From Atherinomorus stipes (Eukaryota > Chordata > Actinopteri > Atheriniformes > Atherinidae): 64,000 nucleotides of DNA. The notes beneath the pieces were generated by a model. That model searched no databases and had not been told where the DNA came from. It saw only the letters and a list, made by a program, of their open reading frames with translations. This document shows positions 33,595-45,662 of this stretch, piece by piece. The stretch lies in NCBI GenBank assembly GCA_023101725.1, contig JALJCO010001367.1:1-64000 (forward strand), read 5' to 3'. How positions within the stretch are numbered: position 1 is the stretch's first letter; every line of letters starts with the position of its first letter. The translations under genes were made by a program, and so were the position numbers.

Positions 33595-34564
33595 AGCAGA
33601 ACTCAGTAACTTCAGCTCGGGGCTCCCCCTAGTGGTGTCCTTTCACTGTCGTAAAGTTCAACCCCCCTACACCCCCACAGCACACAGACAGCTTCTCTAC
33701 CTGTCTTTCCTCTATTTTGATCCCTGGATATACACTCCTCACAAAAAGTTAGGGATATTCAACTTTCGGTTTTTGGAGAACAGAATGATGCAGAATAAAT
33801 ATTTAACTATTGAACAATGTACATGTGCATTGACAAGTTTAGAGAAAGTTTATATCAGTTTACCTGGAAAGGTTGTAGTGGATTTCATATTCATTCTGAC
33901 ATCATACAAAAGCCAAATATCCTTTTTTTTGTAAGAAGTGTATTTCTAAGCTTTTTCTAGCTTGTTGATGCTACGTTGCTGCGTTGGTAGCAGCAGCTTG
34001 TCCCCCTCTGCTCAAAGCAGAGTCCTGTCTCTCCTGCAGCGGGATGTTTTGCCCGTGTTTTGCGGGTAAATATGCCGTGGATTATATTTTTCACTGGTGT
34101 TGACGGGCAGCAGGTAAGAATACAAACTTTTATTTACTTTATGCTGACATGACAAGTGATTATTGAGCCTGAGGCAGTGATGCTTCACCTGGTGCCCAGG
34201 CAGCGCAAGCTACGTGAATCGGTTCTTCACTCTGGTCCTTCAAAGAGTTGGTTATGAGAGCCAGGAGCCGTGTTTAGGTGGTGGGAAGCAAAAGAAATGT
34301 TTTCTGTGAATCAGTGCTGGTAGTTTGGTTCAAGTCAGCGCTGGAAGCAGCTCGGTAGATAGGGGACCTGAGTACAGCGGTTTCTGTTGTCGCAAGTTCT
34401 GTATCGGGTCGGCTCAGGCAGACTTGCAAGTGCTGCTCACAGGCCAGAGACACTGGCGGGAGGGGAGGGGGGGGACACATTGAATCGCTCCGTAGACACT
34501 TTGTTTAGCCCCACAGGGATTCTGAAAAGCATTTATTGAGGTGAAAAAGTTACTGAGTTCTCCT
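33595..34564. mobile_element. TTAA-type element abutting the previous one (970 bp)
   Basis: Ends AGCAGAACTCAGTAACTT and, reversed, AGGAGAACTCAGTAACTT, flanked by TTAA (33591-33594 and 34565-34568). It contains a nested mariner-type MITE at 33733-33940. No transposase recognised. Confidence 0.87.
33733..33940. mobile_element. Tc1/mariner-type MITE (208 bp)
   Basis: Ends CACTCCTCACAAAAAGTTAGG and, reversed, CACTTCTTACAAAAAAAAGG, with TA on both sides (33731-33732 and 33941-33942). No coding. Confidence 0.8.
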
Positions 34565-34611
34565 TTAAGAATGAGGTAAGACACGATCTGTTGGAAGGAG
34601 TGAGTTTAAAG

Positions 34612-35206
34612 TAGGGATACACGATACTGGAACTTTGGCTGATATCCGATATGCCAATATTTTAAAACTCATGTGGCCCATAACTGATATCCATATTGAT
34701 ATTTAAAAACACGGTATCGATCTATTCTACCCACAAAATCTTGCAAGATTTCATCGTTCTGTTAAAAACCCTTGCAATATTTTGTGAATTCTCACAAGAT
34801 TTCTTTAGTAACATAGATCAATACTGTGTTTTTTAATGTCAATATGATATCAGCATATGAAAATATTGCGAAATTTTCATGAATTCTCGCAGGATTTTGT
34901 AACAGAACAATGAAATACAGCAAGATTAAAATAGATTGATACCGCGTTTTTAAATGTATATATATCAGCATATGAAAATAATACAATATTTCAGTGTATC
35001 TATATTTTTTAACACCCCTAGCCTTTGGAAATTTTAAAGTCTTTAAAAAAGAAATTTTAGAAGAAGAAGCTTTTGGAGTTTTTTTAGACTTTAGAAACAG
35101 CAGACTGATCGGTTTAATATCGGTGGGGTGGCCGATGTCCGATATTCAGTTTTAAGGCCGACATAGGCCGATACCAATCGGGGGCCGACTACATCGTGCA
35201 GCCCTA
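34612..35206. mobile_element. hAT MITE (595 bp) with perfect 8-bp duplication
   Basis: Ends TAGGGATACACGAT and, reversed, TAGGGCTGCACGAT, flanked by identical GTTTAAAG (34604-34611 and 35207-35214). Inside, 'CCGATATC' and 'GGCCGAT' words are repeated in both senses, as in the element at 51127-53574. No coding capacity. Confidence 0.95.
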
Positions 35207-35214
35207 GTTTAAAG

Positions 35215-38200
35215 TACTACCTATTTACAGTGCTGCTGGTTGGGACTCACCTGGATGCAACAGCTGCCAGCTTCAGGGCACCACCGTGACAGCTTGTTTG
35301 TTAACTGATAAAGAAGGAGGCATGTTTGCATGTTTTAGACACGCTGAACATACACCATCAAGCAATTTCAAGATGGTTGTTACAAGTAAACACTGCTAGC
35401 TAGTGAGCTAGCATAAGTTTCATCCTGCATTTATGGAAAGATGTGACAATGCTGATCTTTTTAGTGCAACCCCACAGAAAATAAGACTTCAGTTGCATCT
35501 TGTTACAAATGCACCTCCCTGATTTTAGAAAAACATCCAGGCTATAAGAAGTTTGGTGAAACTTACTCTCAGGTTAAACTTGAGCTTAAAGGCAGAGTAG
35601 GAGATCCTAGAAAAATAGTTCAGGCAAAATATATTCTAAAAGAGACCCCCCCCCCCAAAAAAAAAAAACACGCCTCCAGAGCGCAGGAGCGTGTGCGCTG
35701 ATGGTTTACAAGCAAAGATAACCAATAACAGCCGTGTGGAAAGCTCGTTAGCCTGCAAGTAAATAGTTGCTCCTTTTGAAATACAGAGGGTCACCCCTGG
35801 TTACATACACATGCTGCGCTTGCAAGTGGTGCATCACCTCCAGTGGCTGTTTCCTATTCATAGAAAGGAAGCGAATCAGGAAAAGCCTTTCGCTTCCACG
35901 TCACATCGAAAAGGGCGTTGCCCACATGGGTTTATACCCACCCATGGGAAGGCAGGTAACCCTCCCGTCTGCACTAGAAGTGAAGATGGTGCGACTGTAG
36001 CTGCAGAGTTGAGAAGCTAAGTTAGCAAACTGTTTACTAGCATGGCGGAACAAACTTGTTCGTGTGCTCGATTACACACACAGAGCTGGGGGAAGAGGTT
36101 CCTTCATACATTCATGGGAGGGAGCCAATCAGAGACACCCCTTATTTTTCACGTCACGGATATTCATGAGAAGGACCGGAAAACCTGTCGTTGGACCACA
36201 AGCCGCTCTTCTAGCCTACAAATACAGCTGGAAACAAAGCAACCAGAAGGTTTTTTAAACAGAAACGATGCATAATGCATTCAATAATAATGGAGAACAC
36301 AGCAATATTAATGACATGATGATGGAAGTAAATCTTTAATGACAAGCCCCACTGGAATAACACGCACATCTCATGATTACTTATAAGGACTGTACAGACC
36401 ATGTAGCCTTCACATGTCCTGCAGATGAAAATAAAGGCTGCAGGACACCGTCTTCCTGATCCGTTTGTGTTTCTGACTGAACTGCTTTTATTTTCTGGTC
36501 CCAACGTTGCTGATCAGAGCAAATAATGTTATATTTCACAATATCTCCCAGATTAGTCATTAACTCTCTGCAACACCACAGCTGTCTCTGTTAGCATTAG
36601 CTAGCATGATAACGTTATGTGGTGCATTGTTTTTGGGAGCATAGATGAAATAAAGTGTCAGATTAATGAGTGTTCACCATAATTTACTGTGTTTTTGTTG
36701 TTGGGGATTAAATCCAGTGTTTTCTCCGTCGTGGCAGCAAGTTATTCCTCATCTGCTCTGTGTGTCTGATCGTCCTCCCCGACACGAACACACTGACATC
36801 AGTGGACTGAGCAGCACCGTCCACTTTTGTCATAGACAGCAGAAATCTTCATGAAATAAATGTCCATGATCTTCTTATTCACTTATTACCACATTAAAGT
36901 TTCCCTCTGATGTTCCAACAACCAGGAATGTGACGTCCTTCCAGATTTCCTCCATGTTGTTAAGAAAAAATTCAGATTCTCATCTGTTCTAACTACATAT
37001 GTACAGAAACACTCCCCCAGCATTGGCAGACGGTATAATTGTGGCGTTTGGCCAGATTAGTCTATATCATCAGTCCTTTGGAGCAAGGCCTCAACAAGCC
37101 TTTGGTAAAGACACACATGAGCAATGAATGACTTATCATGTGTAGCCGCACTGCAGCAGACGGTCTGATTAAAACATGCATTGGCTCAACTCATAACAAT
37201 GAATAATGTCCAGACAAAGACGACTGGACTGGACAGAGCCAGAGCCAGACTCATGTAGAGGAGCCAGTCTAAATCAAACTGGTGCCTGGAAGTGTAACTG
37301 CTGCAAAAATAATTCCCCACATGCAATCAATAGGACCATAAAATCTCTGCTGCATTCAACTTTAACAGAATAATAATCACTGAGCAGATGAGGGCGCGTC
37401 TTAATGTTCCCAGTCCTGACTGGTGTCTGTTTGACAGCTGAAGTGCCAATAGCTGCAGAGGACAGACAGACAACGGCAGGAGGAATGGGGAGTCCTGGTT
37501 AACTGTGCATTAAAATGAGGATCACAGCAGTCTGGGGCAGAGATGAATCATCCAGCCATCTACTTTATTGTGCAGAAGTGAGGAGGAGGACACAGGGAGA
37601 GGAATGGAGGGGACACTAAAGAGAATGGCTAGACAGAAAGTTCAAAGGGGGGTTGATGAAAAAGAGATTGCACAACGGACCGACAGAGAGGAAAGAGCAC
37701 GAAATACTGAGACTAAATCGAGGAGGGAGTGAGGAAGCAGTGGTGTGATATGAGGGAGGAGAACACAAACTGGGTGGATCGAAGTGGAGGAATGGAGTGA
37801 AAAGAGGCAGAAAGCCAAGAAAAGGACTGATTACATAGAGAATGAGAGAGATTGTTTCAACCGAGAAACCCTTTGTGGCATCTTAATTCTTCGTATGAAG
37901 CTGCTGCCAACAGACCATCAACCCGGCTGCTTTCTAGACCATCACCTGAGACAGCTGGGCCCTTCATACATTTTTCAACAGTAGCATGCGTGTACTCTTC
38001 CTACACGTTTAATGCAAATCTGAAGCAGCGACTGAAGTGGAAACACACCAAATGATTTTTAAAAGAAAATGCCAACACTGAGGGGAGCGCATTTAGAGAC
38101 GACTACTCTCTAAAATATCTCAACAGCTACCAGGAAGAATTTAGGTCATGACTCCCACCCAGAAGACTCAAATGATGTGGAGCGTCACCTGGACACCTCA

Positions 38201-38800
38201 GTTCAGCCTCCTATGAAAATAAACCCTTCCCAAAGATAAAACCCATAAAAATACGCATCGTGGTGAATTCAGTCTTCACGACATTTCACCTGGCAGAGAG
38301 CTCATGGCTGCAGAAGGCTCAGACGTCGAAGCAGTGCCAGACTTGAGATGAAAGCTCTGAGAAAGAGAGAAACTGACCCCAAATGCCAAATTTTTCACCA
38401 TGAGTTGACTTGGTTTAAAGGTGACATCTTTGATTTGCCAAAGGAATTAACTTCTGTTCAAGGAGGTAAAGGTTAATATATGTTTTTGACCACTAACTAT
38501 GCTAACCTGTCATGACCGCGAAGGGACCAATCTACAGAAGAAAAGCTGTTTTCTGGCTCTACTTCCATGAATCATTAATGCCAGCTGCATGCTAAACTCT
38601 TCTGAATGTACTATAATGTCTAAATGACTGATTAAAGGAGGAAAGTACTCTAGCCACGTTTCAGTTCGCTTAAAGGTGCAGTGTGTATCAAGGTCAAAGG
38701 TCAAAAACGGACAAATTAAATATCACGAAAAACTGTGTTTCTATTGGTATCACATCACTGTACTAAAATAACAGTTATGTTTTTATTCTCTTACTGTACG
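35215..38800. other. No gene recognised; one TTAA-type element end at 35586-35620
   Basis: TTAA followed by AGGCAGAGTAGGAGATCCTAG (35590) matches the terminus style of 55388-56025, but no right end was found. C and A homopolymers lie at 35647-35668. The remaining 3 kb shows no exon or element I recognise, and 36500-38300 is the longest stretch free of obvious repeats, so it is a candidate for unique intron sequence. Confidence 0.45.
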
Positions 38801-38863
38801 TTCAGACCAAAAGCGGCAAGGATGCCGGAAGTTGCTACATTTTAAATGAGGGTCAGGCATCCT

Positions 38864-38998
38864 GAGCGGCAAAAGCGTCTGCCACTGTCTGCCGCGCGTC
38901 CAGAGCGGCAAAAGCGTCTGCCACTGTCTGCCACGCGTCCAGAGCGGCAAAAGCGTCTGCCACTGTCTGCCGCACGTCCAGAGCGGCAAAAGCGTCTG
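38864..38998. repeat. 39-bp minisatellite, about 3.4 copies
   Basis: Unit GAGCGGCAAAAGCGTCTGCC followed by ACTGTCTGCCGCGCGTCCA. The period is a multiple of 3, so open frames appear on both strands; they are not genes. Confidence 0.92.
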
Positions 38999-38999
38999 A

Positions 39000-40415
39000 G
39001 GCGTCAAAAGGCACCAGATAAGAAGTTGAGCTTCGATTAACTTTATGCTAATTAGCTATGATGCGGTTCAGCGGCAACAGGCGGCAGCAAATCAGAGTAG
39101 AGGTGTCCTTCGATCGGGTCCAAAGAACAACGCATGTGACTTTGGTTCCAACAACACACTCGTTCCATCATGGAGGCCGAGAGGCTGATAACCTGTGTTC
39201 AGGCCCATCCTTTATGAAGTTGTCCTTTTTGCCTACCGGGACCAAACGTTGAAAAAAGTTACTAAAGGGAAGCATCTCTGCATGCTCAGGCATGTTGCTG
39301 CCAGCTTACTACGACATTTAACCACTGTGTAGTCAGACCAGAACGTAGGCATACCAATGCATATAACTAACAACTCAACCCATACACGATACAAGCAATG
39401 TTAGACCCACAGCCTCCGCAGCTCATGTGTGGGTGGAGATGCCAGGCGCATCGCTGTGAAAGCAGCCTGCAGGCTTATTGGGCTCCAACAGTCCCTAAAC
39501 TTCTCACTTCCTCCTCTGATCAGGTCTGATTAACAGCTGCAGACCGATCCGAGTTGCAGGTGCTGTGTTAACAGCTGCAGCATCACAACGAGTGACGTGA
39601 AATCGTCCGCTCAGCTGCTTCTTGTGAAAGAATTACGATTTTAGTGGTAAAAAAAAGAAAGAAAACATTGATTTAATATTTATTTGTTTCGTACCTCGTA
39701 AGAAATAAAAGAAATAAAAGTTTACAATAAACCATTAGAAGCTTATAAACAGCCTCTGAAGCAGCGGCGGTTTGCTGTATTTTAGGAGAATCGTCATAAT
39801 TTTACATTTTCAAACTCATACCAGCTTTACAAACATAATCTTGGAAAGCGTAGGAAACAGAATTAGCAGGAAACTTACCACCGGCAAACTGAATCCTGAA
39901 TGAAATGTCCATAACTGTATGTATGTATGTGGAGAAACCGCAGGTCTGATGGGAGGGAGAGGGAGGAAAAAAGGTCCGCTCTGACCATCACCAACGTTTT
40001 GAAAAGTATCCCAGGAACATGATAGGGGTCAGATATATTTTCTATCCTCGTGTAATAGAAGGTGTCTTCTAATTTAAAAAAAGATGTAAACTCACCGCCG
40101 CTCATACTGAAGAGTATTTTCTGCCGGCATGGCGGCATAAACACAGCGAGTCACGTGACGTCCGGTATCGGATGCTGTTGGGGGCGAGTGTCTCACGAGT
40201 ACAAGTACAGCAAAATAGACCAGTATCGGAGCCAGTACCAAAACTGGCATCAGTATCGGGACATCCCTAATTATTATCATTATTATTATGCTGAAATCTC
40301 AAAATTAACCAAATGCAAACTTACTCTGAGACCTGATTGGTAATTTTGTTTTCACCCTACAAATGCAGTCTGTGTAGTCTAATATAGTCTCCATGGAATC
40401 ATCCAAAACAGCAAT
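39000..40415. other. No gene; hAT-like right end at about 40090-40269
   Basis: CAGTATCGGGACATCCCTA at 40251-40269 is a hAT-style terminus and is preceded by 'GTATCGG' words in both senses. The left end is not found, so the extent is unknown. The rest is unassigned. Confidence 0.45.
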
Positions 40416-40689
40416 AATTCATGGCGAGTTGTGAGCGTGAGGGGGTGGGGGAGAAATAAACGGCTTTTGAGTTTGATGGACATATCAAACAATCAATCAA
40501 TAAGCATGGGCCGTTCCAAGACAATTGCATGGGGTTTTCCAGTCTCGTCCATTCCACACGTAACTAATCATTTTCATTTTTGCGTCAGAGCATTTAATTA
40601 ATTGGCTGCAATCAGGGTGTGAAAAAGATTTTAAGCAAAAAAAAATTATAATTAAAAAATGCTCCTGGAAAACATCATCCACCCTGCCT
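40416..40689 (-). mobile_element. TTAA-type element fragment, family of 55388-56025
   Basis: In reverse it starts AGGCAGGGTGGATGATGTTTT after TTAA (40690-40693) and follows the left 270 bp of the element at 55388 (including CTCTGACACAAAAATG-type and AAACGGCTTTTGA-type stretches). The other half is missing. Confidence 0.78.
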
Positions 40690-40693
40690 TTAA

Positions 40694-41266
40694 TTCCTCA
40701 ACAGTAATCATCATTTTCAACCTTTTAAAAGTCCATTTAGGGCACTGAGCCTAAGGAAAGAAGGACTAAACCCATGGTTAGTTTTCCTCCCACACAGTTC
40801 TACAAAAAATATTCATTTCAACTTCAGAGGTACTGTTCAATATATTTAAGAAATACAAATCAGCAACTATCAACACCAAGTCTGTGCACTGCAGTGCAAC
40901 TCCATGTAATTTATTCTGCAGGGAAACTTCCTGACAGTCCTCAAGGACCCTCAGGTGTCCCTGGATGTCACTTTAGAAGAGACAGCAGGAGCAGATGTTG
41001 AAGCACCGCTGGAAACGGGCGCTTTAAGATCGCAGCAGACTTGAATACACTGACACAGCAAGTTCAGCACTCAGCGGATAACAAAGGTCACCATCAACAA
41101 TCAAACGCTCAAGTGATGACATAATCAATATCACCTTGATGGTGGCGAAAGATCCAAAGTGGCGAAAACAGAAAGGAACGGAAATGAGTGTTAGCAAGGC
41201 TGGAAGAAGGAACCAACGGGCTTACTTTTAATTCTGACTTCAAAGATTGTGATGCATCAGGACAGT
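40694..41266. other. No gene recognised
   Basis: No domains, no element ends seen. Confidence 0.5.
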
Positions 41267-41467
41267 TTAAAGGTGGAATCCAGAGTCGCGTCACACACAC
41301 ACACACGCACACACCTGTTTCTGTTTGTAAACACTAATCAAACTGAGAGCCCCTCCCCTCAGGCTAATGGCCGAATCACTCTTCAGCCCCAAGCCTCTCC
41401 TTCAAAGCTCGGAAGCAGGTGAAACCACACCAATATCAACTCTGGTTTTCCAACGTGCACTATCTAA

Positions 41468-42044
41468 GGGCGCATTCAGAAAGCATAGTCCATTAGATTC
41501 AGTCTGTTTGGGGACTCGGCTCGGCTGGGGGTGGGGGGTATGTTGCACCATAGCCAAATGAGCCAAACCTCCTGAAAAATGTTCCCAATCTCTCAAGAGG
41601 TGGCGCTGCATTCAAATTCACCGTCGGCAAGGACAAGACATACAACGAACAAGAAGGTTCTCACAACTTCTGTTTCCTCCATAAAACCACATTATTTTTG
41701 TGCGTACTGACGAGGAGCTGGATATGCTTTCATCAGAACAGATATCCATGAAAGCTTTAACTTCCTTGTCACTCCACGTCTGACCACGTTTGTTTTTGTA
41801 GCGTTGACCCACAATGCCCAACATTTTACCCGCAGTGCCATGCTAAACCAAATGCAGGAAGCACCAATTCTGTAGTCCACTTCTGCATTTGAATTGGACC
41901 AAGACCTGCGTTTGTGGGAGGGCCGAGTCTGCTTGTTTGTTCAGGATCAGAGTCTGTTTACACATTCAAAACTCCCCCGAACGAAGTGGACTTTCCGAGC
42001 AAACAGACTCTGATTCCAATCAAAAAAGCTTTATGAATGCGCCC
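41468..42044. mobile_element. PIF/Harbinger element nested in a TTAA MITE (577 bp)
   Basis: Ends GGGCGCATTCAGAAAGC and, reversed, GGGCGCATTCATAAAGC, flanked by TAA (41465-41467 and 42045-42047). The uninterrupted site is visible in the sister MITE near 16219. It keeps a relic Myb/SANT-like frame on the minus strand, which supports the Harbinger class. Confidence 0.92.
41618..41824 (-). pseudogene. Relic Myb/SANT-like DNA-binding protein of a Harbinger element
   Basis: A 68-codon minus-strand frame contains RGQTWSDKEVKAFMDI (about residues 13-28) followed by an acidic CSDE. TWSDKEVK-x-x-MDI is the first helix of the Myb/SANT-like domain carried by the second gene of autonomous PIF/Harbinger elements, where it helps bring the transposase to DNA. 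The rest of the trihelix is missing. The domain call is from motif memory. Confidence 0.65.
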
Positions 42045-42393
42045 TAAAGCTCTTTTCATCGCTCTTTTCTTCACTGCATCCGCCATTTTTATCAAGAATT
42101 CGAGTGAACCCGAGTGAAGTTTAAAAAAAAGAGTCTGCTCCAAATGACGAGTTTATCCCAACAGAGCACTACGCCCTTAGCTCCATCATTGGCTGGAGAC
42201 AAATGCCCAAATCTCTGCCCAGAAACGTCCTGAACACACCAAAACAAAAGAGAAAAGATGAAGTACAGGCAGCGGAGGGGGAGTTGCAAACAAAGCTCAT
42301 CACCACAGAGGCCCGAAGGTGCGAACTGAGATGGATTTCGCTCACACAAGTACCGTTTATTTTCAGGGGGAAAACTCCGGACTCTACCTTTAA

Positions 42394-43670
42394 CATGATA
42401 AGAGGTGTACTGGTCTACAGTTTCACTGGTTTTACTGTTCATCATCTTTACTGTTAGACACATACTGTAACTTCTCTGTAATGTTGTTTTTTCAAAGATC
42501 TGCACAACCAGTGAGCACAAAGTGATTATTAATTATAAGTTAATGTACTCACTGTTTCCCCATTTCATTTCTTTCCTTTTTCTCCATAAAATGTGACAAC
42601 AAATATCCAATAGAAGTCAGCATCAGATCAGCTCAGCCTTTAAATTCAAAAGGACAAAAATCTTCATTAATAACTGACGAGGCAGACAGGGTCGGTCAGT
42701 CAGGTCAGAGTAAGTTCAGCATAGTTGACTCCAGGACCCAAAAATGCTTGTTGCCGCTGTAATTGGGGATGGAGGATGGTGAAGCTTTTCCGCAGCGTAG
42801 CAGGAAGGTTGGTAACTGATTCAGCTGCAGATGCACGCTCACGCAGAGTCATGCTGAGATTTAGGACTGGCAGACAGGCTGAAGGCAGAGACGCGACTGC
42901 AGAAGCACAACAAAGCCACTCTGGGGGTTAGCTCTGAGGCGCGGCAGACTGAAGGCAGGGATTTAACACAGATGCACTCCAGCAGGCGGTGTCAGGCAGA
43001 CAGATCACAGAGGACGCGAGAGAGGACACCATTAATACTACCGCTGGAACGTCGGAGAGCGACTCGGTCACGCTGCTTGTCACGCCATGGATGTGGAAAG
43101 AGCAGAGGCTGGACCCTGGAATACACTTAGAAAACCCTCAACAGCAACAAATCCTGTGTGCTGTGAGACTCCTCATTTCCCCAGATCACAGTTTCAGAGA
43201 TGAGGCGTTATGTTTGCACACCTCATGGAGCCACATGGACTCATAAGTTGGAAATGGTGCATGTTGAAAAAATAAGCTTGAGTCAATCTTTAAACACAGA
43301 CGTGCAGTTCTTTTATCACAGAGTCAAGCTACACTTTCCTCCATTTTTATTCACAGATGTGATTTGCACTCAACCCAACTCATACTGGATCCTTCATGTA
43401 AACATTTGGTTTTGCTAAAAAGTCGGGTTAATATTGTCTTTTATCAGAAGATCGGAATGGTAAAACTGAAAACAGCTGCTTTAGGACAAAGCATGCCCCG
43501 TTTGGTATTGGACATGCCCCGTTCCTTTTGTCTTTTCGTTTTATAACAAAGAATTTTCCAAGAAAAAGCACATCTGAGGTCAACCTAGTCCACAGATTTA
43601 AAAAAGCTATCACAATATATATAATATATAATCTATATAATTATAACTGCTATATTTTTAAAAAGCAATT
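42394..43670. other. No gene recognised
   Basis: 42660-43130 is moderately GC-rich and looks like an old repeat, but I cannot name it. An AT-rich self-complementary tract (43608-43655) precedes the SINE. Confidence 0.45.
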
Positions 43671-43915
43671 GGGGGAGCGGGTAGCCTAGTGGTAATGTCA
43701 TGGGCTTTGGCGCGAAGGACCCGGGTTCTTGACCCTGACACGACATTCAGGTGAACCACTGTGGACCCCTGAGCAAGGTCCTTAACCCCCACCAACTGCT
43801 CCCCGGGCGCTTCAAGTAGCAGCCCCCTGCTCTCTGGTACTACTATACAGAGATGGGTAAAATGCAGAGCCCTGATTTCCCCTCGGGGATTTAAACAGTA
43901 GACCCCCCCCCCCCC
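43671..43915 (+). mobile_element. tRNA-derived SINE, complete
   Basis: Head GGGGGAGCGGGTAGCCTAGTGG matches a box A, and GACCCGGGTTCTTGACCC a box B. It continues GACCCCTGAGCAAGGTCC, CACCAACTGCTCC and ends AAATGCAGAGCCCTGATTTCC before a C/A tract. This order is that of fish tRNA-SINEs. Transcribed by RNA polymerase III if active. Confidence 0.9.
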
Positions 43916-44062
43916 CAAAAAAATAACCATGTGTTACCATGCCTCTGAAGGTTGGAGGGAGAGCTTAAACATGTGTCCTTAGCTCTATGTATCGAAACCT
44001 TTACCTATTTAATTTTTACTTCACTTCAGAAGGAAGAAGAAAACAAACCCTGAGGAAAATTT

Positions 44063-44655
44063 GGGGGAGTGGGTACCCTAGTGGTAATGTCGTGGGCTTT
44101 GGCGTGGAGGACCCGGGTGCAAGTTCCCAACACGACATTCAGATGAACCACTGTGGACCCCTGAGCAAGGTCCTTAAAGAAATAGTTCACCCACAGAATG
44201 ATTTAACTTTATTTTCCACTTCCCCTCATAGTGAGCAAGACTCTGGAGCACTTTTTTAATATCTCCAACCGCTCTCTATCCAGCCGGCGATCAGGACACT
44301 TGGATTACATTGGACGAGTAGTATGGAGGAATGTTGACAAGTTTTTGTGGACTTTTATGGACCTTTTGGCTCGGACCCCGGTGAACTCCATTATATGAAA
44401 GTTGGGGGGAAAAAGAGAAGCCTTCCTGATCTCCGGCTGCATTTGAGATATTAAAAAAAGTGCTCCAGAGTCTTGCTCACCATGAGGGGAAGGGGAAAAT
44501 AAAGTTAAATCATTCTGTGGGTGAACTATCACTTTAACCCCCACCAACTGCTCCCGGGGCGCTTTCAGTAGCAGTCCACTGCTCTCTGGTACTACTGTAC
44601 AGAGAAGGGCAAAATACAGAGCCCTAATTTCCCCTCGGGGATCTAAACAGTATAT
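44063..44655 (+). mobile_element. tRNA-derived SINE split by a TTAA element
   Basis: Same family as 43671-43915 and same orientation 150 bp further on. The 5' part is 44063-44177 and the 3' part 44534-44655, interrupted exactly at GGTCC|TTAA|CCCCC. The intact neighbour shows the empty site. Confidence 0.92.
44178..44533. mobile_element. Palindromic TTAA-type MITE inside a SINE (356 bp)
   Basis: Flanked by TTAA (44174-44177 and 44534-44537). Inverted arms of roughly 95 bp: left AGAAATAGTTCACCCACAG, right in reverse AGTGATAGTTCACCCACAG, both continuing through GCAAGACTCTGGAGCACTT. The truncated relative is at 14166-14412. Confidence 0.95.
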
Positions 44656-44669
44656 CAAAAACAGAAAAA

Positions 44670-44775
44670 AAATTTAATTAGGCTTTACGTGATCGGGATT
44701 TTAGGGGCCGATAACCGAGTTTTAAAAGAACTATCACTGATCACCGATCATGTGAGGGAGCAAATGTATCTATAA
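44670..44775. repeat. Degenerate hAT-like fragment
   Basis: GTGATCGGGATTTTAGGGGCCGATAACCGA-type words resemble fish hAT interiors; cut off by the Tc1 relic. Confidence 0.35.
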
Positions 44776-44855
44776 ATAACTTGTTTACCCGTATTTATAC
44801 CGTTTACTGAGTATCATAAAAAGGATTTTTGTTTACTTTTTTGTCCTGAACTGGA

Positions 44856-45662
44856 CTAACAAGATTTCAGACAGAGGAGTCAGAACAATTATCAGAAAGG
44901 TTCTCCAACAGCCCAGGACCACTCGTGGAGAGCTTCAGAAAGACCTGGAACCAGCAGGTACAGTTGTTTCAGAGAAAACAAGAAGGAATGCACTCAACCG
45001 CCATGGCCTTCATGCACGCACACCACGCAAGACTCCATTTCTGAAGAAAAAGCATGTTGATGCTGGTTTGAAGTTTGCAACACAACATCTGGACAAACCC
45101 ATGACATTCTGGAAAACGTAGTCTGGTCAGATGAGACCAGAACTGAACTCTGCAGATGTCATAAGACACAACATGTTTGGAGGAGAAATGGCACCGCGAT
45201 TGACCCCAAAACACCATAGCAACAGCAAAGTTTGGAGGTGGGAACATCATGGTGGGGGCTGTTTTTCAGCATGAGATACTGGCAGGCTTCATATCATTGA
45301 AGGAAGAATGAATGGAGAAAAAGTAGAGAGACATTCTGGACCAGAATCTGCTGCATCTGCAGCTGCTGAAGATGAAAAGAGGCTGGATCTTTCAGCAAGA
45401 CGACCGTCCCACCACACAGCCAAGAAACACCCACCTACTTTAAGAAGAAGAAAATAAAGCTGCTAGAACGGACCAGCCAATCACCCGACCCAAAAGAACT
45501 GAAGATCAGAGTTGACAGAAGAGACCCGGAACCTTGAAGATTTGAAGGCAGTTTGTGGAAGAATGGACCAAAATCACACCTGAGCAACGTTTTCCACTGG
45601 TTTCTCCATACAGGAGGCGTCTGGAGGCTGGAATCACCAACAAAGGTTTCTGCACTAAGTAG
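44856..45662 (+). pseudogene. Tc1-like transposase relic
   Basis: Plus-strand pieces read RTIIRKVLQQPRTTRGELQ (HTH region), RTPRKTPFLKKKHVDAGLKF and MTFWKT. After a one-base deletion come WSDET (45124-45138, first catalytic Asp) and FQQD (45390-45401, second Asp), and finally RRRLEAGITNKGF before a TAG at 45660-45662. These are in the order of a Tc1 DDE transposase. Several stops and frameshifts and loss of the third acidic region make it dead. The 3' flank (GTATTCAATACTTACTCTC) is typical of fish Tc1 ends. Confidence 0.85.

Larger units (their letters stand above)
41271..42389. mobile_element. TTAA-type MITE enlarged by a nested Harbinger element
   Basis: Same family as 16034-16564: ends AGGTGGAATCCAGAGT and, reversed, AGGTAGAGTCCGGAGT, flanked by TTAA (41267-41270 and 42390-42393). 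The body follows the other copy except for a 577-bp insertion at 41468-42044 and a CA tract near 41288. Confidence 0.88.

Noticed and set aside
38783..39040. Repetitive open frames on both strands (RPERQKRLPLSA type)
   Set aside because: Product of the 39-bp minisatellite, not a protein family.
43675..43745. Functional tRNA gene
   Set aside because: Box A and box B are present, but the cloverleaf is not complete and the sequence continues into a SINE body that recurs at 44063 and 31197.
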